This document shows, one piece after another, positions 29,322-38,457 of a DNA stretch of 64,000 nucleotides. The position numbers were made by a program, and so were the translations under genes. The notes beneath the pieces are model-generated. The model had not been told where the DNA came from and ran no database searches. It saw nothing but the letters and a program-made list of their open reading frames with translations. Within the stretch, counting starts at the first letter, position 1. Every line of letters starts with the position of its first letter. This DNA comes from Craspedostauros australis (lineage: Eukaryota; Bacillariophyta; Bacillariophyceae; Mastogloiales; Achnanthaceae), in contig JAMXDE010000020.1 of assembly GCA_026770025.1 (NCBI GenBank), positions 496,001-560,000 on the forward strand. The letters run 5' to 3'.

Positions 29322-32300
29322 ATGTTTCCCTCTGCTGCTGCCAAGGCCCTCTCCAAGGATGGCAACCCCTCCCCCAGTAAGAAACCACGTTCTCTTTACC
29401 CTGTATCTCCTCCCTTCGATTCGAAGGGGTTCCTGCTGCCAACTGCGGAGCAACTGTTGCCTGACAAGCCCTCTGCTACGTTGAGGAAGCCGAGCATCAT
29501 CACACAAGTGATTGATGTGAAGCCGATGCTCGCAGCAGAGGGCAGCCTCGTCCCGAACAGTACGCATGCGCACGCTCGCGAGCTGCATGTGTACGTTCAC
29601 ATCCTCGACAACAACGGAGGCGTCTTCGACGACTCCAATGTCAGGGTGCGTTCGGAGGGACGAGGTGTCGGCGATTGTACGTCGGTGAGCGTTATCGTGA
29701 ACGCGCCACCCCCGCCTGCTGCAGCTGATGTTGCACCACCTGTCGAGCCTGCCCCACCGGCGAGGCTCCCTCGTCGCTGCAATGCTGTTGTTGCTGGTGT
29801 CTACGCAGACACCTCCAACGACAGCGACACCACCTACGACGACAACGACAGGGGTGAACGAACGCGCGCCAGCAGGAACAGGAGAGGAGGTCAGTTCGGG
29901 TTTGATCCGGAAGAGGCGGGAAACTGGAGGCGCGATGCCATTGTTCGTGTCATGGCAGTGCTTGGATCTAACCTAGATCCTGAACTGTTGTACCACATGC
30001 CCAAAACAGGATTCGTTCTTGACAGCAACGGTGATAGGACAACATGGTGGAACTTGACACGCGTGTGGGTCACTGTGGCTACTGCACTCTGGGGTGTCTT
30101 GCTCCCTCAGGAGGAGTTGCCAACTCGTCAGATGAAACAGGTGGTGGGGTTTGTCCGCGCTCGCGTGGACCTGCCGCCGCCTGCACTCGGTTCAAATCTG
30201 TACACCCTGTGTGTGAGGGGGGAAAAGACAATTGCTAACGTGGCGAGAGCCGTTCTCGCTGCATCTACTTCATGCAACAACGTCACTGCAATCCTGTCTC
30301 GTCATGTGGAAATCATGCCAGAGGAACAACGTGTTCGTGTCACACCCGCACGCGCCACTAACACTAGGAGTCAACTAACAACGTTGCGACGCGCCTTCGA
30401 CATATTCAGCTGTGGCGGGATCATTCCGCCCAAGGTTCTACAGTATCGTGTGCGTGCTTGCAATCTGTCTGGTGTGACGTCGTTTCTCATGACCACCACT
30501 ACGTACAAGGCAGGGTTGAGTCACACGGTACAGTTTGGAGGTGTCAAATTTGAAAATGTCCCCGTGTTCGATCGCGGAAGCACGACCATCGAACAACTAT
30601 TCGGCATGTACTCATCCACGACCAACAACCCAGTGGGAATGCCCGCTTTCACCCTCATCACTAACCTACTCACACGCAAAAGCAAGATCAAGACGGGCCT
30701 CTCTTCCTTCGAAAGCTACTTCTGGATGGCGACGGAGAAACTCAAACAGGCGATTTCGCGCCTAGTAGACCTACTGAAGGCTAAGTATGAAACAGACGGG
30801 GAGGAACAAAACGATGCCAATGACGAGAGCGACAACCACAACGACGAGCCAGATGACGTCATCGCGCCACATGTGCGCACAGCCGATTCCCTCTTGCATG
30901 CACTCGAACTGCTTGTTGTGTTCCTCAAATGGGAATTCACCGCCTCCCACATGCAGCTTCAGTGTGACGATCCCATGCATTCGGCTGCGTTCGCACTCAT
31001 CACAGGAAAGGAGAAGAAGGCAACAACCACATCAACCAATCAACGCAAACCACGCACCAACAAGCACAAGCGCAAGAAGACCACCTCTGTCACAAACAAC
31101 ACTCCAAACATCACAAATGACAATTCTCCCACCACTACAAATGACCAACCCTGTAAAGTATGCAACCGTTGTGGATCAGCAATGCGATTTGTGAATGATC
31201 GTTTCGTTCCTTTTGTCACAATGCTTAAGGACAACGAACTCGCAGAACACAAGGACGAATTGCAATCAATGCTCGCGGCGGCACCGGGATTCGCCAACGA
31301 AATTGTTAACTACATGGCTCACAAAGTGCGTGCCAAAGTGCAATTCCGACAAATCGCTTTTTATCAATCTGAGCTCAATGATAAGCCTGAAACAGCCTAT
31401 GTGGTACTCGACCATAAGCAAAAAAGTCTACCAACAGGCCAAGGCGAAGCCCAACAAGAATATTGGGGAAAAAAGGGAATGTCACTGCTTGGGGCAATGG
31501 TCATCACGTGTCGCAACGACATTTTTACTTATCGGTTCATTGACATTGTGGTCGATGGAAGACCGACACAAGACACACTTCAAGTTGGTGGACTGCTGGA
31601 GATCGTGCAAAAAAAGGTCAAAGACATTCATCCATCCGTGACTGAAATCATCCTACAGAGCGATAACGCGTGTTGCTTCCCCAGTCACGAGCACATCGCG
31701 CTCATCACGTCCAAACTCAACAAGAACCTTGCGACACGAAACGCGGCCAAAATCATCCTGTGGATCTACACGGAGGCCCAAACCGGTAAGAGCATGCTGG
31801 ACACCCACTTCGCGTACATCACCCGTGTACTGCGAAAATACGTGCAAAGTGGCAAGGACATCAAGACCCCTTTCCAAGTCTTCCTCGCGCTCCAAGCCGG
31901 CAGCATCGCAGGGACGACCACGGTACTTGCCAACGCGTCGTCCCTCCAAGGCAACATCACGACGCTTCCTGGCGCACCAAAAAGACGATTCCGCGCGAAT
32001 GGGCAACAGGTACGTCAAACTCACGAGGTGAAGTATGATGATGACCAGGCGCGGTTGGTGGCTGCATCTGGTATCACGGAAGAAGTCGTGGTCAAGAGCA
32101 CCGAATGGGAAGGCTGGAGCATCAACAAGTTGGGTGTCGTCCCTGCCGATTCGCACACGTCCGACAAGCTGCCGATCACGTCCGAATCGTCCAGGAAAAC
32201 GGACAAGACGCGCAAAATGGGGCGCACAGCAACAGAGAGCAAGGCGTTCGCGATTGGCAAAGCCCTCCAAGACGGACAACAACATCTACCATCCGATCAC

Positions 32301-32876
32301 ACCACAGCACTACAAGACCAGACCGCGGAAACCGAACACCCACCACTCGCAGTGCCAGGTTGGGCAAGCAAAACAACACGGACCAACGCCAAACTACCAG
32401 ACTACATCGCGGACAAGTTGAAGGACATCTGTGAAGCGTCCGCGAAGGACCCAAAAAACAGGCCATCGGAGCACGAAGCACACGAGAAACTGATGAACAA
32501 CGCAAGAACCAAAACTGACTGGTACGTGCAACTGCACGCAAATCCCATGCGTGTCAAATCGTCGCTGTTTGCGGCGTACAGTGCCAAACAACGCAAAGAA
32601 AAGAAGGAGGCTGCCCTCATCAAGACAGAAACCACCACAACACCGACCACCACCACCAACACAACAAGCACAGCAACAGCATCTGTAATCGTGGCGGCCC
32701 CCAATGCGCCAGCTGCAACAGAGGAGGAACGAATCGAAGAGGAGTTGCAGAGAGAGGAAGAGGAATTGGAGAATCAGAGGTGGTGTGATGCTCACACAGT
32801 GAAGGCGAATGCAGAAAGTGAGGCTGTGTTGGATGATGGGACGGAAAATTGTGATGGGCACGTACTGCCGCGATAA
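29322..32876 (+). CDS. Intact DDE/D-type transposase, copy 1
   Basis: 1184 residues from the ATG at 29322, chosen because it lies in a Kozak-like TTCCACCATG and because the second copy starts at the same aligned Met; an in-frame ATG at 29196 gives a 42-residue leader not conserved between copies. Candidate catalytic acids: Asp697 (VVLDHKQK), Asp781 (LQSDNACCF), then Glu818 or Asp827 (TEAQTGKSMLDTHF). A CNRCG motif about 80 residues before the first Asp may be part of a zinc site. Residues 1-200 are rich in Pro, Ala, Asp and charged residues; about 200-390 form an N-terminal segment probably used for DNA recognition; the C-terminus ends in a Glu-rich helix. The product would cut and paste the 6-kb element. 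Superfamily placement is tentative. No stop or frameshift is seen, so the copy may be active. Confidence 0.85.
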   Translation: MFPSAAAKALSKDGNPSPSKKPRSLYPVSPPFDSKGFLLPTAEQLLPDKPSATLRKPSIITQVIDVKPMLAAEGSLVPNSTHAHARELHVYVHILDNNGGVFDDSNVRVRSEGRGVGDCTSVSVIVNAPPPPAAADVAPPVEPAPPARLPRRCNAVVAGVYADTSNDSDTTYDDNDRGERTRASRNRRGGQFGFDPEEAGNWRRDAIVRVMAVLGSNLDPELLYHMPKTGFVLDSNGDRTTWWNLTRVWVTVATALWGVLLPQEELPTRQMKQVVGFVRARVDLPPPALGSNLYTLCVRGEKTIANVARAVLAASTSCNNVTAILSRHVEIMPEEQRVRVTPARATNTRSQLTTLRRAFDIFSCGGIIPPKVLQYRVRACNLSGVTSFLMTTTTYKAGLSHTVQFGGVKFENVPVFDRGSTTIEQLFGMYSSTTNNPVGMPAFTLITNLLTRKSKIKTGLSSFESYFWMATEKLKQAISRLVDLLKAKYETDGEEQNDANDESDNHNDEPDDVIAPHVRTADSLLHALELLVVFLKWEFTASHMQLQCDDPMHSAAFALITGKEKKATTTSTNQRKPRTNKHKRKKTTSVTNNTPNITNDNSPTTTNDQPCKVCNRCGSAMRFVNDRFVPFVTMLKDNELAEHKDELQSMLAAAPGFANEIVNYMAHKVRAKVQFRQIAFYQSELNDKPETAYVVLDHKQKSLPTGQGEAQQEYWGKKGMSLLGAMVITCRNDIFTYRFIDIVVDGRPTQDTLQVGGLLEIVQKKVKDIHPSVTEIILQSDNACCFPSHEHIALITSKLNKNLATRNAAKIILWIYTEAQTGKSMLDTHFAYITRVLRKYVQSGKDIKTPFQVFLALQAGSIAGTTTVLANASSLQGNITTLPGAPKRRFRANGQQVRQTHEVKYDDDQARLVAASGITEEVVVKSTEWEGWSINKLGVVPADSHTSDKLPITSESSRKTDKTRKMGRTATESKAFAIGKALQDGQQHLPSDHTTALQDQTAETEHPPLAVPGWASKTTRTNAKLPDYIADKLKDICEASAKDPKNRPSEHEAHEKLMNNARTKTDWYVQLHANPMRVKSSLFAAYSAKQRKEKKEAALIKTETTTTPTTTTNTTSTATASVIVAAPNAPAATEEERIEEELQREEEELENQRWCDAHTVKANAESEAVLDDGTENCDGHVLPR

Positions 32877-33187
32877 CACTAGTTGTGGAGTTTTGTGGGT
32901 GCCCGGCCAGGCTACTAAGACGAGTCTAGAGACCACCCAAAAACACATCCAAATATCGGCTTGTCATGCTATATCTCAACAACAAACTGCTTAAAATTAA
33001 AACTAAGCATTGCATTCGTACACATGACTATCGGTTTATCAGAATATTGAAGTTAAATGAGTATAGAAAATATTTTGGAAGTCATGTTGGTTTGCGGTGT
33101 TTTGTGTGGTGGATTCGGAAAAAATTGTTGATGCCACAATGTTGCCCTCCAATGAGCACACATGATCATCATCATCATCCTTGTATT

Positions 33188-34435
33188 TCAGCAAACTGTG
33201 CATACCATTCGCTCTGCATACCTCTCAGCTATCCGCTCCATGAAGCATGGACACAGATATCGGCTCTGCATGCAGCAATGCATCCACACACCGAAACAGA
33301 TCGTTTTCGAAAAATCAGTTTCAATGTGGATGCAGTTCAGATATGGATCCGTATCTCGTCCATACGATCCTTTAACCCCCTCCAAGCGCTCCTCGTGCAT
33401 TCCCACACTCCATGGCGACACGCGGCTGCATCCAGAATGGGCTGGGAGTGCATGGCCGACGTAATGCACCTCCACAAGATGATGTGGTGGTGCATTTGTT
33501 GCTCCCACCAACAACGACCATTCTGCAGATATGGTCAGCTGCAGTCTCTTCCAGACAACTTGAGCAGAGCATACTTCACGACGTGCATCTTCAATGGATG
33601 CCGCACGCATCTTGTATGGGTGGCTTGGTGATTGAGGGGTGTCTTCCCATCGCCCCTCACAGCCAAAGCCACGCGACTGGTGCCAGGCGAGCCCCAACCA
33701 AAACTCTTGAAAACCACCTTTGCCTCTGCACGGACACCTTCCCGGTGCTCCGCGACCCTCAAACTTCGAGGGTGCCTTCATCTTGGCCTCCTTGAGGCAT
33801 CTTACCCATCCGTAGGCGCTGATATGGCCTGTGTGTGCCACACATCGGCCAAAACCAACCAGCCGATTTGGGGCCAAATTGTGATCGTATTTCTGGGGCC
33901 TACGACGGCCCCAAATCAACCCCTCTTCCCGCCTCCGTTCGTCCACCCACCAAACGTTGCGTGGAGGTGACGGCGATGTGCTTGGATCTTGAATTGGCCG
34001 GCTGGTTGTTGCGGCGCCAAGCATACCGTTCGACGGCCATTGTGGTATTTTTTTGGTGTTGCTCCACTTCCATGTCGGTGTGTCGAGTTTGCCACTCTCA
34101 ACCAGCCTCACATGTTGGGGGAAGTGGAGATTTACCTCCAATGGTACCGACTGTCCAAAAAGACCACGACACAAAACACTCGAGGAGTACCAACCCCGCT
34201 CAACCACTTCACCACGACGAAGCAGACCTGCTGATTTTCCGCATCGTGATATCATTGGTGTTTCATGACGAAACATCCAGTTTCGTGACGTCGATGACGG
34301 ATTGGACAAGCACAATGTGCAATTCACGTAAACACGCGTTCGCCGCTTCCCCCAACATTCTACAACTAGTGCTATCGTGGAGGGACTGTTGGATGGCCTC
34401 ATCCGAACACCTGAAAAAGAGACTAAACAATTCAA
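33188..34435 (-). CDS. Possible second ORF of the transposon, antisense to the transposase
   Basis: A 415-codon open frame on the minus strand in the 3' third of copy 1, ending tail-to-tail with the transposase gene. The protein is rich in Arg, Trp and Gly (VDERRREEGLIWGRRRP, GAPGRCPCRGKGGFQEF). Parts of the same frame recur in copy 2 (58249-58838) but there the frame is broken into pieces. The plus strand of this block is also partly open in both copies, so conservation may reflect DNA kinship rather than coding. No family is recognised. Confidence 0.25.
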   Translation of the reverse strand: MNCLVSFSGVRMRPSNSPSTIALVVECWGKRRTRVYVNCTLCLSNPSSTSRNWMFRHETPMISRCGKSAGLLRRGEVVERGWYSSSVLCRGLFGQSVPLEVNLHFPQHVRLVESGKLDTPTWKWSNTKKIPQWPSNGMLGAATTSRPIQDPSTSPSPPRNVWWVDERRREEGLIWGRRRPQKYDHNLAPNRLVGFGRCVAHTGHISAYGWVRCLKEAKMKAPSKFEGRGAPGRCPCRGKGGFQEFWLGLAWHQSRGFGCEGRWEDTPQSPSHPYKMRAASIEDARREVCSAQVVWKRLQLTISAEWSLLVGATNAPPHHLVEVHYVGHALPAHSGCSRVSPWSVGMHEERLEGVKGSYGRDTDPYLNCIHIETDFSKTICFGVWMHCCMQSRYLCPCFMERIAERYAERMVCTVC

Positions 34436-34550
34436 AATCGGAACAAAGTTGCTGAAACAAAGAACAGCAAAGGGTTAAATTGGATCGATGTAGTCGGTAG
34501 AAGACGGCCGAGTCCCTAAAGCAGTCTAAAAATGCGCACATTGTCGGGTC

Positions 34551-34704
34551 CATAAAACTTAAAATAGGATCTATCTCAAAAATGTAATGGTTAATTATTT
34601 ATAAAGAGAGGTAGGAGAATACGAATATGTACGTTGTTTGGATATCTGAGACAAAAGTTCTGGAGTCCCGTAACAAAGTGCAGGTCGACTCACTAAGTGG
34701 GGTC
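34551..34704 (-). repeat. Right terminal inverted repeat, copy 1
   Basis: Read on the minus strand it begins GACCCCACTTAGTGAGTCGA and follows the left repeat to its inner edge. It is immediately followed by the target duplication ATAA. Confidence 0.9.
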
Positions 34705-34708
34705 ATAA

Positions 34709-35174
34709 GGGCAATATTCACCGTTTGGATTGGTGTCATGAAGCACTTAAAATGATGCCTGTGTGATAAGGAATATATTGGACTTACGAATACGGCGTGT
34801 TGGTCACATTGGATAGGCATAGCGCTTCATATTGAGTCGAAGTAGTCGTAGCATCCAATTAAGTCTTATGATGACTCTATAGTGTCAAAAACACCTCTAT
34901 GGATAGAATTATAAGCGCTGTGTTGGCCTTATGGACGGCTTCAAAAGCACTATTTGCGTCTTATGCATAACTGCTGTGAGGACGAAACAAAATTGAGTCT
35001 ATGTTGTAAGACTCATCGCGTCCTTATGGCTAGCGCATAAGGGTCAGAAATGCATCTGATTCTGGCCCATAGCCGCCAATATTGCTTTAACGCGGGCTTA
35101 TAAGGGCAGATTTGCACCTATGTTTATGTGATAGGCGCAGTTTTATCCATATGAATAGCACCATAAGAACAAAT
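34709..35174. other. CATAAG/CTTATG-rich spacer
   Basis: About 470 bases to the right of the inserted transposon. The motif CATAAG or its complement CTTATG, or close variants, appears about ten times in both orientations. No ORF is evident. The left flank just outside the transposon (28600-28677) has the same motif, so the two sides were one continuous region before insertion. Confidence 0.6.
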
Positions 35175-35442
35175 CTTATCCGGTAGAGAATGCTCTATGA
35201 ACATAAGCAGATGGCTTATGCGGATAAGAAATAATCTTATCCGGTAGTGAATGCTCTATGAACATAAGCAGATGGCTTATGCGGATAAGAAATAATCTTA
35301 TCCGGTAGTGAATGCTCTATGAACATAAGCAGATGGCTTATGCGGATAAGAAATAGTCTTATCCGGTAGTGAATGCTCTATGAACTAAGCAGATGGCTTA
35401 TACGGATAAGAAATAATCTTATCCGGTAGTGAATGCTCTATG
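35175..35442. repeat. Tandem 61-bp repeats with inverted CTTAT/ATAAG motifs
   Basis: Four full copies of a 61-bp unit starting CTTATCCGGTAGTGAATGCT, plus a fifth that passes into the next array. Each contains GCTTATGCGGATAAG, an imperfect dyad of CTTAT and ATAAG around a CG-containing centre, which could serve as a protein-binding site. Copies are almost the same, so the array is recent or homogenised. It lies upstream of the Harbinger-like transposase gene. Confidence 0.95.
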
Positions 35443-35790
35443 AACCAAATGGAGGGCTTGTATGGATAAGAACTGATCTGTGCTATTGATAGATCTGTGC
35501 CATTGATAAACGCTCTTTCCACCCAATGGAGGGCTTGTATGGATAAGAACTAATCTGTGCTGTTGATAAACGCTTTTTGAACCAAATGGAGGGCTTGTAT
35601 GAATCGGAACGCTCCTGTGTCATTGATAAACGCTCTTTCCACTAAATGGAGGGCTTGTACGGACAAGAACGAATCTGTCCCTGTCATGAACAACGTTGGA
35701 ACCAAATGGAGGGCTTGTATGGATTGGAACACTCCTGTGTCATTGATAAACTATGTTTCAACCAAATGGATGGCTTGCGCGGAAAGGGAC
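35443..35790. repeat. Tandem 60-bp repeats, diverged relatives of the 61-bp array
   Basis: Units start ACCAAATGGAGGGCTTGTAT at 35443, 35521, 35581, 35641, 35701 and 35761, a 60-bp period except for one unit with an 18-bp internal duplication. The units share GGCTT, GGATAAGAA and AATCT blocks with the 61-bp array next to it, so both arose from one ancestral unit. They are more diverged and thus probably older. Confidence 0.9.
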
Positions 35791-36307
35791 TGAATATGTA
35801 TCCATGTCATAAGCCTCGATTTATCTTACGGACACCTTGCATGGATGTTCGTGAATGATGTCGATCCCAGTGAGTGTTCTGTGGAATGTCTGAGGAAGCC
35901 GAGGAACATGACCCAAGACCAACTCGCGTTGAGAGAACAGCGCGCGAATACTCCCACCAGCCAACAGATCGTGGAGACAAACACGGAAATCTTTGTGTTC
36001 TGCATCACCATGTATTGCAAGTGATTGCTGTGCAATGCAGCAAATGGCGGACTCTGCTTCTCGAGATGTCAGCATCAATGTGCGATGGCCATCGGCTGCA
36101 CCTCGACAGCAACTCACATGCCGCCTGATGCCAACAAAGTATTGGCGTCAACAACAACTACGGCCAACAATCACACGCAAGCAACCGAATCAACTACTTC
36201 TCACAATACCTGCCCACGACAGTATCCGATCCACCATCAAGCCAACATCCAATCCACTACATTGCGCATCAACTTGCTCTACCTCGCAATGACTCATTCA
36301 GAAGACG

Positions 36308-37517
36308 ATGGAGGTTGAGATTGCCCACTCTGGTATGCAAATTGTGGGTCGCAACGTGGACATGCTCACTTGCATGGAGCAACCCCCATGGCTCACCATC
36401 CTTTTCCGCAGGACGTATGGGACCAGCATCGCAGTGGCTTCTGCAGTATGGACAGCACTGACACAAGACGGGCTGCTACCAGGCAACACCACAATCAACC
36501 ACATGCTTGGTGCACTCGTGTTCCTGAAGCAATACGTTCCATGGGAGATTCTTTCAGTGATGCTGAATAGGGATCGCAGAACATTAATGAAGTGGACATG
36601 GATTGTTTTGGAAGGCATTGCACGACTGAGCAGAACAAAGGTGAGTGAACTTGGTGCTGTGTGCGGAGATGACTTGAATGCGTGTGCTTGCCTGACATGA
36701 CTCACATCCCTTGCACATGCTCAAGTTCCTTTTTGTATCACTGCAGATCAGAATAGAGGAACGAAAGAATGGCAGTGTTGGTCACAACACTGTTTTCATG
36801 TCCGTGGATGGCACCGACTTTTGGATTGTGGAGCCCAATCCTTTCGACACAGATTGGTACTCTCACAAATTCAATGGGGCAGGCCTCAGATACGAGACTG
36901 GTGTGTGCATTCAGACTGGCCATCTTGTTTGGGTCGAGGGTCCATTTCCATGTGGGGAGTGGAATGATGTAACCATTTTTCGACGCAAGCTGAGGCAGGA
37001 ACTGGACGAAGGGGAGCAGGTGATTGCGGATCAAGGCTACAGGGGTGAGCCTTCGTGTTGCATTGAGAGGACCAGATACAATGGAGTGATACGTGCAAGG
37101 CACGAAACAGTTCACAAACGCTTCAAAAACTGGAAGTGCTTGCGGGTGGAGTGGCGGCACCAACTTTGCAAACACCAATTGGCAATGTATGCCATCGCAG
37201 CTATCACACAATTCGAACTGCAGGATGAAAATCCTTTGTTTGACCTGCAGGAGACCATGGCGGATATCAGGGAAATGGAGAATTGGGTGGCATCACTGGC
37301 GCCCCCCTCAGGAGCAGCCGCCTCACGGGAGGTGGATATGGAGGAAATGGTGGAGGAAGCAGCCAGAAGCGACAAGAGCAAAAGCACAACGAGCGAGGGC
37401 ATGGACGACAGCACAACAAGCGAGGGCATGAGTGGCAGCACAACAAGTGGGAGCGTCAGCAGCAGCCCGACGAGTGACAGTGCAAGCAGCGATGACAGCA
37501 GCTCTGGACGGGAGTGA
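36308..37517 (+). CDS. PIF/Harbinger-like DDE transposase (DDE_Tnp_4 / HARBI1 type), two exons
   Basis: Exon 1 is 36308-36640, the intron 36641-36746 (AAAG|GTGAGT donor, CACTGCAG acceptor) and exon 2 36747-37517. The junction is phase 0, giving 367 residues, close to the usual length of this family. The N-terminal exon has a helical, HTH-like segment (LKQYVPWEILSVMLNRDRRT). Exon 2 has the three catalytic acids: Asp132 in SVDGTDFWI, Asp206 in IADQGYRG and Glu231 in ARHETVHKRFKNW, with FNGAGLRYETGVC and PFPCGEWNDVTIF between them, as typical of Harbinger nucleases. The tail is a Ser/Thr/Gly/Asp repeat (TTSEGMDDS-like). All three acids and the frame are intact, so the enzyme may be functional. 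An additional upstream exon cannot be excluded. Confidence 0.88.
36641..36746 (+). other. Intron of the Harbinger-like transposase gene
   Basis: 106 bases between GTGAGT and CACTGCAG, with a T-rich tract (CCTTTTTGTATCA) before the acceptor. Removal joins the HTH exon to the DDE exon without a frame change. Confidence 0.85.
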
Positions 37518-38028
37518 GCCGTCTGGTGCATAATATAATTTTCTCACATAGTCCCTACCTCAATGTCGTATCGTTCATCTGGTGTTGCACAAGTAGCTGC
37601 GTTGTTGTTTGTCATTTGCGTTGGTGCTACCCGCAATGGAGTTTGTTGTGGCTGTCAGTGAATTGCGGAAGAGCGTGCATGCATGTGCGAGCACCCATGC
37701 TGTGAGAAGGAAAACGGAAAACAACACTGGCACCTCCAAAGAAAAGACTACAACAACCATGTAGCACGAATGGCCAACACAACACTGTTATGGTTTCACA
37801 ACACAATGCATGTTTAGCTGTTCACTGCAATGCACCTTGCTTGAGGGTGGCATGTAGATAATGCGGATGTACGAAAAGGAGCATGGCATCCCCACCAGCT
37901 TCGGAGTGTTTTGCGTTGCCTAGAAGGTCGACACTAAAATGCCCCACTGTATGTTGATGATCTCAACAGAACTGACAATACGAGCATGCACATGAACCTC
38001 ATTCCCAACAACAAGGATAGTCATTGAC
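37518..38028. other. Spacer 3' of the Harbinger-like gene, nothing identified
   Basis: About 510 bases without a convincing ORF or repeat. Confidence 0.4.
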
Positions 38029-38457
38029 ATGTCAACGAAGGAACGAACGGCTGTACCAACACACCTGACAACAACAAAAGAAGGACACCAAAATCCAGAG
38101 AAAAGGTGTGGAGAAAATCACCTCGGTTGCGATCCTACCATGGCGGTCCTGGTCATCCGGAAACCAGGACAAGGAGTGCAAGCAAATGGACAGTTTTGTG
38201 CATGGAGGGAATGCAGCCACCCACAGGAAGCCCCTTGTTTGATCTGCATGATGGGCGAACACAACGTGTATCGAACACAAATTGAGGCATACAACGAACT
38301 ACAGCCAAGCATTCCATTGTTGCTGTGGCACAGTGGCAACCAAGCAACTAATTCACCGGACATCATTGCTGGTGCAGGAAGAACTGTTCGAAGAGATGAA
38401 TTCCAGTTGCATCGCATACAGGAGCCACCCATGGACGAAACACTGTTGCAGTGGTGA
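38029..38457 (+). CDS. Small Cys-containing ORF, possible third gene of the outer element
   Basis: 142 codons. The middle part reads AVLVIRKPGQGVQANGQF and is followed by CAWREC and CLIC, a possible Cys4 zinc site. A Leu/Ile-rich segment (PSIPLLLWHSGNQ) follows. It lies on the same strand as the Harbinger-like gene, 500 bases downstream. No family is recognised, and a chance ORF is quite possible. Confidence 0.3.
   Translation: MSTKERTAVPTHLTTTKEGHQNPEKRCGENHLGCDPTMAVLVIRKPGQGVQANGQFCAWRECSHPQEAPCLICMMGEHNVYRTQIEAYNELQPSIPLLLWHSGNQATNSPDIIAGAGRTVRRDEFQLHRIQEPPMDETLLQW

Larger units (their letters stand above)
28678..34704 (+). mobile_element. 6027-bp TIR DNA transposon, copy 1 (tentatively Sola-like)
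   Basis: Both ends carry inverted copies of about 153 bases. The outer part has a 35-base perfect match starting CTTAGTGAGTCGACCTGCAC, and the inner edge reads TTTTAAGTTTTATG on both sides. The element is flanked by the 4-bp direct repeat ATAA at 28674-28677 and 34705-34708, a target duplication. It carries one long intact transposase ORF in the plus direction. The 4-bp duplication and the DDE/D-type protein are compatible with the Sola superfamily. Assignment is tentative because piggyBac, Kolobok and Ginger elements also have 4-bp duplications, but TTAA or different termini are usual there. The insertion lies inside the repeat-rich spacer of the outer element. Confidence 0.88.
25104..38457. 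mobile_element. Probable PIF/Harbinger-like composite element, split by a nested transposon
   Basis: The outer layer of the island combines a Harbinger-type DDE transposase gene on the plus strand (36308-37517), an unidentified gene in the opposite direction (25104-27671), a small plus-strand ORF (38029-38457), and repeat arrays in the divergent spacer. Harbinger elements are known to carry a transposase gene and a second gene for a DNA-binding protein, so the pairing is reasonable. Removing the nested 6-kb transposon leaves about 7.3 kb. The true ends and target duplication were not resolved; the coordinates given span the gene content only. A CAG next to G/C tracts at 24693 and 38855 is a weak end candidate. 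Confidence 0.45.

Noticed and set aside
28674-34708. piggyBac element
   Set aside because: The 4-bp duplication is ATAA/TTAT rather than TTAA, and the transposase lacks recognisable piggyBac motifs.
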